A stretch of DNA of 56,772 bases from Mycogone perniciosa (taxonomy: Eukaryota; Ascomycota; Sordariomycetes; Hypocreales; Hypocreaceae). This document shows, in pieces, positions 1-14,540 of this stretch. The notes beneath the pieces are model-generated. The model saw only the letters and a program-made list of their open reading frames with translations. It ran no database searches and was not told the origin of the DNA. The stretch is from NCBI GenBank assembly GCA_025331125.1, contig JAOALB010000232.1, positions 1 through 56,772 on the forward strand, read 5' to 3'. The translations under genes and the position numbers were made by a program. Within the stretch, counting starts at the first letter, position 1. Each line of letters begins with the position of its first letter.

Positions 1-77
<77 letters not shown>
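1..77. repeat. (AAT)n microsatellite
   Basis: An uninterrupted run of about 25 AAT trinucleotides opens the window. It lies at the edge of a RIP-degraded Gypsy relic. No gene signal is present. The true length is unknown because the window begins inside it. Confidence 0.97.
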
Positions 78-1925
78 GCCTTAATAAAAGGTATTAAAAA
101 GATTTATAAATAATTTATTAATATATTATTTACTTTTTATTGAGCTTTTAATTAAATAAATAAACGAATTATTAAAAAAATACTTTTATAGAATTCAAAA
201 AAAGTGTATTTTAGTAATATATGGGCCTATAAAAAGTGAATAATATAAAAGTATTTATTATTAATAAGCGAATAACTTTATTTATTACTTTATACTCTTT
301 TTAGTATAAATTTCTTAAAATCCTTATTTTTAATAAAATTTCACTAACCTTTTACTTATTTAAGCTATTACTATTACTGAGTAATAAACTATAAATTAAT
401 TTATAGTTAACCTTTATATTTAAAAAAAAGGCTTAATTTTAAGTCTCTTTCTAATTAATAATAAATATATTTTCCAATAAATAACTATTAATTTTACCTT
501 TCTTTTTACTTTTAGCTATTTTCATAATATTAATAATATTCTTATTGATAAAAAGTTAAATAAAAAGTTTAATAAAATAATAAATAAATTTCTTATATAA
601 AGTGTTAACCTTTAACTTTTTTTTTCTAACTTTCTTACCTTTTACTTTACCTTAAATAGTTAATTGCTTCTTTAACTAACTAAATTATCTAAATATTACT
701 ATTTCTCTTTATTCAATTCTCTAATTTGTTTAATTTTCTTTATATTTTTCATAATTAAATAAAAGGGTTTTAAATATCTTTTTTTAATAAAGTATTACTG
801 CCTTTTTTTAAACAGACTTTTAAATACTTTATAATAATACTTTTTTTATTTTATGTATATTATTGTCTATAACCTGTTTATTATATTTTATCAGCTATCC
901 CTTTTATTTTATAAAATAATATATTTTACTTTAAAGTTTTATAGTATTTTAAAGCTCTTTAACTTTATATTTCTTTTATAAACTTTCAAAGTCTAGTATT
1001 AAAAGGGAGTTACTAATATCTCTTTACCTTTCTACTTCAAGTTTTAAAAGGCTAATAGTAAATATATTATATAATTATAAATATCTTTTAAATAATATAA
1101 AGCAATATATATATTTCCTAATTACCTTTAATATTTAAAAAGGTTTAAAAAGATTTAATATTAACTTTCTTTTTTTGCCTTTTAATTAAAGGTTATTATA
1201 AATAAACTTATTAAATTACTAATTTTTAATATTAATAGTTAATATTATTTATTATAATATAGCCTTTATTATTTAATAGCAGTTTACTATTACATTACTT
1301 AATATACTTTTACTTTATTTAATTTATTTAAATAGTTTTAAAGTTTAAACATTTCCTTTTTTATAGCCTTTAATATTCATATAAAGGTTAAGGTTATACT
1401 TATATTAAGCTTTATAGTCAAATACTTTAAACATTAAATTAAAGCTAGTATTATATATATGTTAAGCTATTTATAGTAGGTAAACTTAATTTATATATCT
1501 ATTATAAATAAAATCATAAAAGTAATATTTTAATATTTCACTTATTTATTTTATTTATTTATTATTTTATAGATAAAATACTATTAATATCCTGTATTTA
1601 GGTTTAAAAAAGAAATATTAATTTGCCTAAAATTAATTACTAAATATTAAGGCTTTATTAAAGATAATTCCCTTTAAAGGTCTAAGAATTAAGTATATTT
1701 CTTTATAAAAAGGTTTAGTTTATTTCATAATTATTATAAAGTCTAACTATATAAAAAATAGTATATATTTAATATAGTAATTTATAATTACAAATATAAT
1801 ATTAACTTTTCACTTATAATATATTATAAGGAATAGTTTAATAATAAAGTTTATAATAATTTCTTTTAATAGTCCCTTTAAACTTTAATATAATTTTAAA
1901 GCATTATATAAATAGTATTTATATA
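78..1925 (-). mobile_element. Gypsy-like relic A, lower segment (RIP-degraded)
   Basis: This A+T-saturated DNA has no usable open frame. It is recognised by homology inside the window. Positions about 180-625 match about 37,780-38,200 and positions about 1,085-1,900 match about 52,390-53,210, with differences mostly of the C/T and G/A type. The match resumes at 17,003, so this is the lower part of one element cut in two by the LINE that starts at 1,926. The strand comes from the reverse transcriptase segment at about 18,470-19,050, which reads on the minus strand; here one would expect the integrase side. The lower LTR is not in the window. The family (Ty3/Gypsy) is inferred from the upper segment. 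Confidence 0.6.
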
Positions 1926-1926
1926 A
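1910..1926. repeat. LINE target-site duplication, left copy
   Basis: The sequence aaatagtatttatataa occurs here and again at 16,987-17,003. Relic B, which lacks the insertion, has a single equivalent stretch at about 53,207-53,222. This defines the two ends of the LINE and its host junction. Position 1,926 may belong either to the duplication or to the element. Confidence 0.85.
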
Positions 1927-3379
1927 GCTTCCCTCCTATATCTAAAGGTACCCTACCTTTTAGGTGCCTACTCACTAAAATTCACAACATTTTAACTAGC
2001 TATTAAAAAAAATAAGCTCTATAATACTCTCTTGCCCCTTCTAGGCACTTAAAGAAAGATAGCGAACGCTATTAGACTTTAAGTAAACCAGGGATAACTA
2101 AACCTTACTGCTGCTAGGCAGGCAACACTTTAGCGACTTAAGAAGGAAGGCACGCCTTTACTTTTAAAGTAAAGGGAGACTATAGTCCTTTTATTTACAT
2201 TTAAAAAACACTGCATTAACGATAAATATATTAAGACTAGTATCCCTAGACTTAATTTTAATTTTAACTTAAAACCTAATATTTCTCTTTTTTTAAAAGG
2301 GACTTAAAAAGGCCTCTCTTCCTCCTTTTAAAGCAAGCTAATAAAAGCCCCTGCCTTTATAAATAAAAAGCAGTTAAATACAGCACTTAAAATCTTTACT
2401 TAAATTAAAGAAATTAACTTAATTTAAAAGGCTAGGCAGGAAGTATTACTTTTAGTAGCCTAAGCTATTAATAATTATTTAATTAAATATTAAAAAAAGT
2501 ATTATCTTTTAGTAGCTATATTAGTAAATAAAGCCTTTTTTAATACCTTTAAAAACCTTTTTTCTTTAAGGCCTTTATAGACTTTAAAGAATTAAGCAGG
2601 AACCTCTTTCCTGCTTAACTATTAACTGTTTAATTAATTAATAAAAAGCCCCGCTAAAATAATAAATAACAGTAAATTAAGCCTTAGCCTTTAAATAAAA
2701 TTAATGCAGGAACCCCATTATTAATTAGTAGCCTAAAACAGGTTATATAGGCTATAATTGCAGCTATAGGTATAAATAAAAACTCTTTAATATAAGGAAA
2801 TAGAAATAAACCTTCCCTTTAAAGCAATAGTAGGCTACCCTTTATTACTTGCGAAAATAAATAAAACAGGTAAAGATTACTTTAAAGACTAATTATAAAA
2901 TCTTCTTTTAAGTCCGTTTAAATTATAGTTAAAAAGAGATTACTGCTATTAGCGCTAAGTAAAAAGTTATTAAAATTAATAACCTTAAAAGTAAAGATAT
3001 TATCTACTTTTAAGAAATAAAGTCTAAGTTTATACTTTAAATTAAAATAAAAAATATTAAAAAAGAATCTTTACTTTAACTTTAACTGTAAAGGCTAATA
3101 GCTTAAAGATTAAAAAAGTATATATATAAAAGAGTCTTTTTATATAAAGCATTTTAAAATACTATATTAATACTGTAAGTACTTTCTTTATTAATATATT
3201 AATTTTAATTAAAGCTTAAAGGAGTATTAACTTTAAAAAACCTTTAATCTTTTATTAAAAGGCCCTTTTTAATAAAATTACTAATATTTATTATTACTTT
3301 ATTTCCTTTAAAGAGGAAATTAAAATAAACTTTAAACTTTTTAACTGTTTAGTTTTAATAAAGCTTTAGACTTAAAAGG

Positions 3380-3560
3380 TATAAGTAATTTAATATTATA
3401 AATGCTTTAACTTTTATAATTTTTAAAGGTATATTAAAACTGCGCGCTATAAAAGGTATAGTAAACCTGCCTTTTAATATATTAATAGAGAGAGGAACTA
3501 TAATAACCTTACTTAATATATTAACTGCTTTAAACTTTATTAATCTAATACTTTAAACTA
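3380..3560 (+). pseudogene. LINE ORF1, zinc-knuckle-like stretch
   Basis: Reading through RIP stops gives YYKCFNF followed by RYIKTARYKRYSKPAF. This resembles the CCHC zinc-knuckle region near the end of Tad1-type ORF1 (gag-like) proteins once TGT-to-TAT (Cys to Tyr) and CAG-to-TAG changes are allowed for. The clearest surviving cysteine codon is at 3,403-3,405. It lies about 0.6 kb before the endonuclease start, which is the right order for a Tad element. The protein would bind the element's RNA. The frame is dead. Confidence 0.45.
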
Positions 3561-4029
3561 CTATATATACTTAACTATTAAAGATAGTGTAAAAGTATAT
3601 ACTATTAAAGAATAATTTAAAGGCACTAAAGAATTTAAAGTTTTAAGATTTTAAAAAAAGAACTTTACCCTTTTTGCCTTTAAGCCTAATTTTAATATAT
3701 TTAAAGGAAAAGCTTTTTAAGCCGCTTTATCTAAATCTTTTACTGCCTTTAAGGCCTAAATTTAAAGACCCCTCCCTTTAGGCAAGATAATACCCCCTGC
3801 CCCTATAATAAAGCCCCTTTAAAATAAAATCGGCCTAATAAATATCTTTAATAGTTTATTAAAGGAAGATTTATTAGCCTACTCTGCAATAAAGGTTACT
3901 AATTTAGATAACTTTATAAATAATACTTTAAAGGAATCCCTTAAAAGAGATAAACCCTATAAGTCTAATCTATAAATAATAAACTTTATTGAAACTGCTA
4001 AAAAAACGTTAACTTAAAAATCTTTTAGG

Positions 4030-4310
4030 TTAATATAAAAAAATAAAGATAATATTATAATATAGCCCTTTTACTAGCTTAAAAAGATGGTTTTAATATT
4101 ATATTTATTTAAAAGTTATAGACTTACTAGGATACTATATTATTTAAAAGACAAATAAAATCTTACTTTAGCTTTTAAGCATTTAACTTATTTAATAATT
4201 AAAGGGAGGCTAGACCCTTTATCTTTATATATATTAAAAAATTATTAAATCTACTATATTAATAACTTTTACCTTTAAAATTAAAAAATAATTATATCTG
4301 TTAAGTAAAA
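4030..4310 (+). pseudogene. LINE endonuclease, N-terminal part
   Basis: The stretch around 4,065-4,200 reads IALLLA*KDGFNIIFI*KL*TY. With G-to-A changes undone in the mind, it follows the pattern of an apurinic-type endonuclease N-terminus in which a DILxIQEPW motif precedes the catalytic glutamate. Here the glutamate codon appears as AAG and the tryptophan as TAG. The homology stops at about 4,310, where the nested minus-strand element appears to begin. This enzyme would nick target DNA for LINE insertion. It is non-functional. Confidence 0.6.
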
Positions 4311-4319
4311 GCCTGCAGC

Positions 4320-7300
4320 TATATTATTATTAATATTTACCATAACCCTAGCTTATCCTTTTTTATTTAATCTTATAAAGCTTTTTTTATTCTTTTTTAT
4401 TGCCTTTTAATTAAACTTCATAGTTACTTTTAATACTTTTTTTTTAAGTTTTAATTATCCTTTAATTTATTAAAAGAATTATTACTTTCTTTAAAAAAAG
4501 TTAAATCCTCCTTTAAACTCTCTATATCCTTTAATAATACTAGTATAGTTAATAAAGCTTTTATAAGTTATAGCGTTACTAAGAAATATATAGATTTACT
4601 TTTAATTATTAGTCCTGCTATTGCCTTTACTATAGATGTCGTTTAGGTAGCTAGGCTAGTGGTATTGTTTTATTTTTTCGCTATTAATATAGTCTATAAG
4701 GCTAGGGAGAATACTTTTCTTTTTCCTGGCTGCAGCTGGTTTAGTTATATAATAATAGGCGTAAATATAGTTAGGGTTAAAGGTTAAGTCCTGGAAATTA
4801 ACTATAAATATTATATCCTAGTTTATTTATATACTAATAGAAGAATAAATAATTGCTAGGAAAAGCTATTATTATAGTAAATTAAATAGTTTTCTTTTAT
4901 AAAGTTATTTACTAATAGTTTAAAATCCGCTAAACACTACCTATTAATCTTTATTATATTCCTTTTATAAATTATCTTTAAAGGTGCTTATTAACTTTAA
5001 TTAAACTTAATTAAATAATACCTAAGCAAAAAAAGCAGGATATCCTTTATCTTTACTTTAAAGTCTATAACTATAAGTTTATTTACAGCTATTACTTAGT
5101 ATAAAACTTAAATTATATTTATATAGCTTTTAATAGAGTCTTTAAGGTATAGGTATTAATATTAATTTTAAAGTAAAAGTTTAAACCTTTTTAGGTTAGT
5201 TATTTTATATTTTTTAAACTTAAAGGAAATTAAGACTTTACTTAAAGGTTTCGCTAATTAATTTAATTTAATATTAATAAATCCTTAAAGTATTTATTAA
5301 ATTCAAAATAGGCTTAAATAGCTGCATTTATTAAATTTAGATTATTTTATATATAGAACTATATAAAAGTTAAATAAATAAAAGAATCCAGCTTTATTAA
5401 ATATATAGGCTTATAAGTTAAAGAATTATTATATATAGTGTTTATAGTTATCCCTATTAAAGTTAAAGTAGTAAAGGTACTTTTATTTATTGAAAATGTA
5501 AATATATTAATATTAAGGAAAATAACTAAACTTTATAAAGATTTTTTTCTTCTATAAAGTTTTAAAAGTGTTATAGTCTATTAAGGATTTTAAAAGCTTA
5601 AAATATTATTTAATTAAAAGCAGCTGCGCCTTTAAATGCATTTTAAAATATTAAAATCTTTATTTAGGCAGCTTCTACTATTAATAATACGTTTACTATT
5701 ATATAAAGTATTGCATTTAAATTAAAGTTTACTGCCTAGTTTGTACAGGAAAGGTTATATAGGAAATTATAAATATTAATAATATAGAAAAGCTATATAG
5801 ATTCTTTAATATTTAATATCTATAAAAGTTTATTATAGTATAGGGTACTATTAATAAATAATTTATTAATAGGTAACTGCAGGTAACTATTAATATATTA
5901 ATTAAGTTAAAGGTAAATTTATATTAGTTAATAGCTATATTGGCTTGCTAGTAAGCTGTTAGTAAAGTTTTATATTTTTAACTTAAAGAAATTACTAGTG
6001 CAGTTAAAGGATATTTAATTAATATAGTAAAAGAGTAAAGTTTTTAATTTACTTTTTATAAATTAAAAAAATAAAGTAAAAGAGTATAGGTTTTTTTTTA
6101 AGCGAAATATTATAGTAAAGAAAAAAAAGAGTTAAGTAAAATTAAATAGTTACAGAATAAAATTTAAGTTAAAGGCAATATTTAAGCTAATATTAAATAA
6201 ATATTTAATAAATAAAAGAGAAAGAAAAAAAGAAAAAAGTATAGTATTGCTTTTTATATTCTTATAGGCGCAGGTATATAGTTTACTATATAAAGTGATT
6301 TCTTTTATTATATATAAATTACTGCTCTTTTAAAGTAACCTTTTATAACTCATTTACTTTTTTTTCTTCTTTTTTTTCTTTTACTCCCTTTTCCTTTTTT
6401 TATTTTATTATTTAATTATAGAAAGTCTTATTAAAAAGGGCTATTATTAATTGCTTAATATCGCTGACTTTATTAATATACCTATTACTAGTAAAAAGAC
6501 TTTTAAAGAGATTTCTTTATTTTAGAAAAGTTAAATTTAACTTTACTTTTTTACTTAACTATCTACTTTAAATAAAGCTTTAGTAAATAGGTATTATTTA
6601 ATCGATATCTTTACTTTAACTCTCTTTAAATTTAAAAGTATTTTATTATTTAAATTATTAATAGTATAAATATTAGTCGGTTAAACCTATTAATTTATTT
6701 AAAAGTTACCTTTTCCCCTTTATTTAAATTGTCTTTATTTTTATTATTTTTTATAAAAGGTTATACTTTTAAAGAATACTTTTAGTATTACGCCTTTAAA
6801 GGTTTTTAGTTTTATCTTTAAAATATTATATATAATATTAAAGGAAAAATACTTAAATTAATTTATATTTTAGCAGAGATTTTATATATTTATAGGTAGT
6901 TTCTTTATACTTTTTTTAAGCAGATAGACTATATTAAAGCCTTATTTATATTATTTTATAAGTAGCGTAATCCTTAGTTCTGTTAAAGGTGCCTTTAAAT
7001 TTAGTTTATTACTATTATAGCTGTTAAAGAGTATTTTTTATTTCCTTTTTATAACTGTATTTTTATTTTAGGTTTCCAGTAAAGGGACTATTTAAATTGC
7101 CTTTAATTTAAGGCCTCTTTATATATTTAGCGATATCTTTTAGCTACTAGCTTTAATCAAGTAACTAAAATATAGCTATTAACTTTTTTAAAAGAGATTA
7201 AATACCTTTTTCTATTAAGCTAGTAATTCTTAGTTATTTTAATCTTTTAATAGCCTTTTATTTTATAAAAGACTTCTTTTATTTTATTAAAAATACAAAG

Positions 7301-10300
7301 CTAAAAGGTTAAGCGATTTAATAGGTTTAGAAATTTATTTTAGGGTATACTATTAATAGTAAAAGGTTAATATAAACAAAGTAATTAATAAACTATTTAA
7401 TTGTATAGCTTTTCTCTTTATAGTATAATTAAATTATATTTTTTATAGGCAGGGCAGTAGACTTTAATTTAGCAGCTATCTCCTCCCTTTTAAAAAATAA
7501 TATTTAATAACTGTTTTTACAAGTATTATCTTTTACTTTTACCTATATATCTTTTATATAAAGGTAATTATTTTAATTTATTTTATTTATTTTAGGAATT
7601 GCTACCTTAAAGTATTATAGGGGATTATATTTTAATTAATATATCTCCTCCTCTTTTAATTTATAACTATATATCCTGGTTTTCGGCCAGACTATTTAAT
7701 CTAGTAACCTATATAACTTTTTAATAGTTAAAGGGTTACTATAATATTCACTAAATCTTTAACTGTTAATAATCTTAATTATAACTCTATTAACTACTTT
7801 ATCTTTAAATATATTATTACCTGTCTTTAAGCTTTTATTTATATAGGTTTCTTTATTATCTTTAGCCGTCTACTAGCTAAATCTATCCTTTATTAATTTC
7901 TTTAAATATTCCTTTAAATGGGTTTTATAAAGGAGAATCTTATTTAATATTTTTAGCCTATAAGCTTTTATTATTCCTATTTAAAATTTAATTTTAAATA
8001 GTTTAACTAATATATGTTTAATTTTATATTTTTTAATAAATCCTGTTAGTATTTTATATTATCAAGTAGGATAAAGTTATTAAAGAGGAAAGGCTTAATT
8101 GCTTTCTATAGAAAATATTAATTATTAGCGTCTATCCTTTTAATTAATATTTAATAAAATACTATTACTCTTTTTTAATTATTTTTATATTTTCCTTTTT
8201 TCTTTTTCAAATATGAATATATACTATTAATTAATCCTTTATTATATAAACTTTATTTTAGTTAATTAACCGCTAAGTAGGCAGCTTTATATTTAAAGGC
8301 AAAATCAGTTTTTAGCTAATTAATAGGTAAAACGCAGAATATTTTATTAAGCCTTTTATAGTATATTTATTAGCTATAATTGCCATATTTAAGTTCTAGA
8401 CCTACTTTTTATTGCGTTTAGCTATTCTTACTAGTATCAATATTAAACTTTAATAATTAACTTTTATAAAGGCATTAACTTTAAGGTTATATATTAATAT
8501 CCAGATAATTTTAATACTTAAATTAATTCATACTTATAAAAGTATTTCTTTTATTTTAAGTCCTTTATCTATAATAGTTTAAATTATTATATTAAATTAA
8601 TAAATCTATTTAAAGATAAACTTTATTATTATTATAAATAATAAAGTTAATATAAGTTCTACTTTTATTTATTTATAAAAGTTATATCTTTTTTTAAATA
8701 AATAAATATATTTATAGTCGCTTAGGATATATTAAGTATTAAAATAGACCTTCTTTATAGGTTTAATTAGTTTTATTATTATAGCTGGTTCCCTGGGGCA
8801 GTATTGGTTAAAGCGTTAGTATTAAAGGTATAATATAATAGCTTTATATATATTATTTTATATCTATAACTACTAGTATTTTTCCTTTAAGAATTAGAAA
8901 ATTACTTTTTATCCTTTATAACCTATTTCTATATAGTATTATTAAACAGTTATTTTCTTTATAGTTAAAGTATTAAAGATAAATGCAGGCTAGTAACAGT
9001 ATTTTATTAGTCTGGCCTATAGTCTTTTATCTTTTATATAAAACCTTTTTACTTTATTTTTTAATTATTAGAAGTTTATAGCTAAGAGATTAAATAGTTT
9101 CTATATTATTTAAAGGTATTATATAATTTACTGGGATTTCTTACTATACTTTTCTCCTAATAAACTAAATGAAATTATATTTAAATATATATCTATAAAA
9201 TCTTTTAAGTCCCTTTTTTCTAGGCTTTAACTCTATCTGCAGCAGTTACTAGTTTATAGGATAAAGCGTTTACTATAGTATTCTTTTTCTTTAAAATATA
9301 TTTAGTTATAAAATTAAAAAAGAGGATATAGCTAATGTATTAAATTATATACCCGCTAAAGATATTATTAATCCTATTATTTATGTAATTAATAACTACT
9401 TAAATATTTATTTTTAATGTAAATGAAAGTCTGTAAATATAAGTATATAGCCTTTTAAAGGCTTAAAGTAAAACTTTACACTCCCTTTTTATAATATTAT
9501 ACTTTATTTCCAATAAAAGCTAATACCTGCTTTTATATTAAATTAAATATCTTTTTCTTTTTATAATTTATATTAAAACTGCCCTTTTAACCTATTATAT
9601 TAGCGTTAATTATTAAGATTACCTCTTTATATCCTTTATTTATATTTAGTATTATTAATATTAAAGTATAGGTAATAAATTCTTTAAGTTTATTTATAGC
9701 TTACTGCTGCTTTTTAATTTATTTTAAAAGGGCATTTTTCTTTAATAGATTAATTAAAGGCTTAATAATCCAGGCAAAGTATTTAATTAAGTATTTATAG
9801 TAGCTAACTAAATTAAAGAAGGATTAAACTTTATTAATACTTTTACAGTTCTTTTATTTTTTAATTTTAATAATTGTCTTAATTGCTCATTACTATCCCT
9901 CTGTACTATATAGGTATTTTATTAACTTAGCCGATTTTTAATAAAAGATTGATTTTACTACCGAGATAGTGTATCCTAATAGTTTAATATTAATAAAGGT
10001 TTTATTTAAATTCTAGAGGTGCTTTAAAATATAGTATTAGACTTTAAGTATTACTTCTTTATCATTATATATAGATTTTAATCATTATACTGCAATATTA
10101 TTTAAAAATGGTTAATATATTATAGGTATAAAATTAAATAGTATCTGTAAAATAATATATTAGAATTATACTATTAAGTTTATAGCATTTATTAAAAGGG
10201 TATAGTATTTTAAAAGGCTAATAAAGCTTGCAAATATAATTATCTCTTGACTTTTTTTATTAAAAAGGATTTAATTATATCCTAAAAAAAGGTCTAGTAA

Positions 10301-13300
10301 TAATAGTATTATATAGCCTGTAAAATCCTTACTAAATTAGTTAACGCTTAAAGGAATAAAAGTATCCCTAATAGTTACATTATTTATTTATATAATAAAA
10401 TTAATAAAGTAAAGGCCGCTGTTTCTTTTTTATATTAAAAAGAATAGGTTCCTATATAGCCTATAGCTTTCTTTTAAAAGGCCTTTTTTAATATACACTT
10501 ATAACAGGTTAACTACTTTATTTTCTATCCCTTTAAGAATTAGGATACTGCCGCTTTGCTAGGTATTATATTTTATTATATAAATAATCTATAGTAAAGC
10601 AATCTTAAAGTCTAGTTTTCTATATTTTATAAAATTTTAAAAAAGTGCTATTTCCTTATTTTATAAGCTATATATTAGGATTATAGTTTTTTATATTATT
10701 AACTTCCCTTTTACTATTTTTAATATTACAGTTAATAAGTTTAATATAAGCTTTACTTTAATTTTAATAGATCAAAATTTTGAAGTAATATAATTAATAA
10801 AAGAAGCATTAAAGTTTAAGTTATCCTTTACTTTATTTTATTTTTTTTATTTCTAATAAAAACTCCTAGCAGGGATAAAACTATTAATAGTGTATTATTT
10901 ACTGGGTAGATTTTTATACTTTTCTTTTTATATATTATATTAATTCTAATCCTTTTACATTTTTATACTCTTTTTTAAAATCTTATCCTTTAATCCTCTA
11001 TTTCTTTAAACTCTTACACTGTTTTCTTTATTGCTTTTATTTAATCTTTTAAATTATTAGCTAATATTAGTTAAATTAAGTCCTCTTTAGTTTACTTTAA
11101 CAGTTAATATAAAACCTTCTCTTTAAAAGTAAGCTAAAATATTTTTATACTTTCTTTTATTTTATTAACTTTATATTTAATTATAAAATTAATATTTATT
11201 TTAGCTTTAAATTATATAATACTTTTATTTTATATTTCTAATAAATAACTTTTACAGTTAAACTAATAAATTAAATATTTCCTATTTTATATTTTATATA
11301 TAACTCTATATTCTTTAGCGTATAAATAAATATTAGGTGCGCAGCTTAAATAAACAGCATTAAAAAATAAAAGGCATTAAAACTTTATTTAATGCAATAC
11401 AAAATCTTACTATTATTTATATATTACCTATATATATTTATATAATAGTTTCTGTAATTATATTTATTTACCTATTATTAAACATAGTATTAACTGTTTA
11501 GTAGGGGTATACTTTTAAACTGTATTTTATAGCTAACTAATTAAAAATACTATTTCCTTTTAACTTTAAGTCTATAAATACTTTAATAAATATATTATTA
11601 GGCTATTTTAACTGTATTTATATTTAAAGTAAATCTTGCAAATATTTAAAGATCCTTTTTATTTAAACTATATTAATTTAAGCTATTAATCTTTATTTTT
11701 AATTTACTTTATAGTTAACAGTAATACTTAATTCCTTTAACTTATAAAAATATACTTTTAATAGTAGTAAAGTATTAAGGTTTGTAAAATTAATTAATTT
11801 TTTATTTCAAAATCCCTTTATTTATAAAGATTATAAAGGCGCAGTTTTAAAATATTAATTTTATAATAATTAAATAGTTTATATAGTTAATCTTTTATAT
11901 ATATAGCTATTGCATTCAATTTCTTTAATAGGTTTTCTTTAAAGGGTATTTATAGGCAAAGAAAGATATTATTTAATATAAAGTAGGTTTAGAAAGAGTT
12001 AAGTTAGTTTTCCTATAAAATTATATTTTAGCAATTCTTTATAATTTTATAACTAAGTCTGCTTTTAAAGTATTTGCAAGTTTTAGAATAATATTTAAAA
12101 AAGTATTAGTTTTAAGCTTAATTATATTATTTAGAATTACAGTTTAGATTACTATTTTAGTTTACTTTACTTTTAGTAATTCCTCTTTATTCCCAGTCTT
12201 TACTATTCCGCTATCTTTACTATATTATAGTTTAGATAGTATAGTCTTTAAGACTATAAATATAAGGTTTAAATATAGTTACTTTTTCTTAATTAGCTGC
12301 TTTAGTTAAAGCAGTAATAGTTCCTTTTTAGCTTATTTATTTACTTTATTAATTATTTAAATATAGTTTTATCTTTTATTAACTATAAAGTTAGCCAGGA
12401 AAGTTAAATTAAATAACTTTGCAGTTAAGCAGTTTCAATTATATTTATCTAGGCAGTTTTTAAGGGAATTTATTTTAATTAGGTTTATAAAGATATTTTT
12501 AGCCCCTTTTATACCTATACTATTTTATTTACTGCTAATTATTTAATCTCTGCCTATAAAGTATATAATATTTATTATTAGTCCTGTATAGGGATTATAT
12601 TTAACTTTTATAATAGTTTAATTTTAAATATTTCCCTATACTCTATTTCTTTATAAACTATCTTAAAGAGTTTAGTTTTATAGTAGTTTACTTTTTAGTT
12701 AAAAAAGCTAAATTTTATCTTTTTTGTAAATAATAGGCTTAGTAAGACTTTATTTTAAGCCTTGAACAATTTTATTTAAAGCGCTAGTATTTTTTATATA
12801 TAGGTTTTAATAGTTATAATTACTATAATATATTAAATTAAAACTAGGGTTTTTATAGGCCTATTTAAGCCATTTTTGCTATTAGGTTATATATTATAAA
12901 CCTATAGTCTTTATTATAGGCTAGTTTAGCGCAGTTTTAAAGGAAATAGCTTTTCTTTATATAATATTAATAATATTTTATATTTATAACTGCCTTTAAA
13001 TAAACGTAAAAGAAAATGCTTAATATATTATTATATAAAGGGTTTATTATATTAATATTATTCATAGTAATTATAAATATAAACAGTTTTTATTTAGGTT
13101 TATTACTATTAATAGTAATATAATCATACTTTTTTTCCTTTAAATTAATTATTTTAGCCTTTTTAGTTAAAAAGATAAACTGCTAGCTTATTAAACTTTT
13201 TAAATAAAGCATTTATTTAATCCTTAATCTATAAAGATATACCTAGTTTTATAAGCTTAAACTACTGCTTTTTCTGCCTTTTTAAAATTAGGCTTATTTC

Positions 13301-14540
13301 TAACTTAAATAAATTAAATATATACCTGGTTTTAAAAGGCGTTTTTATAGATCTTTAAGAATAGGCTTTTTAAATATTAAGTTCCGCGAGTATTTTATTA
13401 TAGAAAAGTGTTTAGACTTTACTATGCTTTAAGTTTTTAAAATTATTAATTTCTTTAATTTCTGTTAAGGCTATTATTAATTAAAGCAGCTTTAATGGTA
13501 TTACTTTAGCAATATTATAGGAATATAGTATAGCCGCCCTTTAATTTCTTTTATTAAGCTTTTAATAAAGGTATTAATATTAAAGTAATTAATTTATTAT
13601 AAATTATATTTTAATAGGCTTATAATAATAAAGATTTCAGAGCTATATAGTATATAACTTTAATTATTTTTTATTATACTGCTTATAATGCTATATAAGC
13701 TTTTTTCTAACTTTATTTTAACTAATGCTTTTTTTAATAAAAATTTAGACTATTTTTTATTCTTTTAGTTTTATAAATAGTTTTAAGTATTTCCTTTAAT
13801 CTTTTATTAGGATTCTTTAATCTTTTATCTTTTACTTATAGTTCTTTAAAAACTAAAATATATTTTCGCTATTAAACTTACTTATAAAATTAGTCTTTAT
13901 AGGTAGCTTTATTCTTTAAATACTTTTAAAGGCCTAAATAAAGAAAAAGAACTTTTAGAAGTGTATTTTCTTATTTTCTGCTAAAGAACTTAATTTTTCT
14001 TTTATTTTTATTATAATAAATCTAAAAGGTATTAATATTAGGCTAGGTATATAATTAAATAATTCTTTTAATTGGGTTTTTAGGGAAAGGGTTATATTTA
14101 GTATTTTAGTAATTAAAAGTTATTTATTTATTTTTAATATTTTTATTTAAAGTTAAAGTAAACTGTTAAAGTTTCAATTAAATAGTCTTTTAATAATAAA
14201 ATACTATTTATTTTACTAGTTTAAGTTATTTAATTTAAATGCTTAGCTGGTATAAATATATTCCTTTTTTAAATAAAAAAGGGATATATTCTTTTAGTAA
14301 AAGGGTTATAGTAAAGTCTTTTTTTATAGTAAAGAGTTTTTTTATAATAAAGAAAGGTTTTATTTATTTGTTTAGGATAATAGAATTCGCTATTCTTTTA
14401 AAGATAGTTTCCTTTAAGTCTATTAATAGTTAAATATAAGTAGGTCTTAATAGCAGTATAAAAGTGCCTTTAGTAATTGCTTTTTGTAATGCAATTTTTA
14501 AGATTTCCCTTTATTTTAGTTACTAGTTTTATTAAAGGGG
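4320..14540 (-). mobile_element. Gypsy-like element nested in the LINE (RIP-degraded)
   Basis: The block between the two LINE halves reads as a retroelement on the opposite strand. Its reverse transcriptase (about 9,940-10,510) is the best-preserved part. Integrase would lie at lower coordinates and gag at higher ones. No LTR pair or target duplication could be matched by eye, so both ends are approximate. At about 10 kb it is long for one Gypsy element, and a further insertion may be hidden inside. No frame longer than a few dozen codons is meaningful. A 64-codon frame at 14,239 is A+T-driven chance. Confidence 0.55.
9940..10510 (-). pseudogene. Gypsy reverse transcriptase relic
   Basis: Read on the minus strand from 10,510 downward, the segments follow a Ty3/Gypsy reverse transcriptase in order. 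LLKESYRLYRNLFFL comes first, then NNVTIRDTFIPLSVN, then LLDLFLGYNQILF with a TAG at the Gln, then PFLNNIAV at 10,088-10,111. The last is the catalytic FLDD box with Asp-Asp turned into Asn-Asn by RIP. The final segment has a KSQF-like stretch near 9,950. Several stops at Trp and Gln codons are typical of RIP. The enzyme would have copied element RNA into DNA. It is inactive. Confidence 0.85.

Noticed and set aside
14239..14433. A 64-codon plus-strand frame of Phe, Ile, Lys and Ser
   Set aside because: Its composition is what A+T-rich DNA gives by chance. It lies inside the antisense Gypsy relic.
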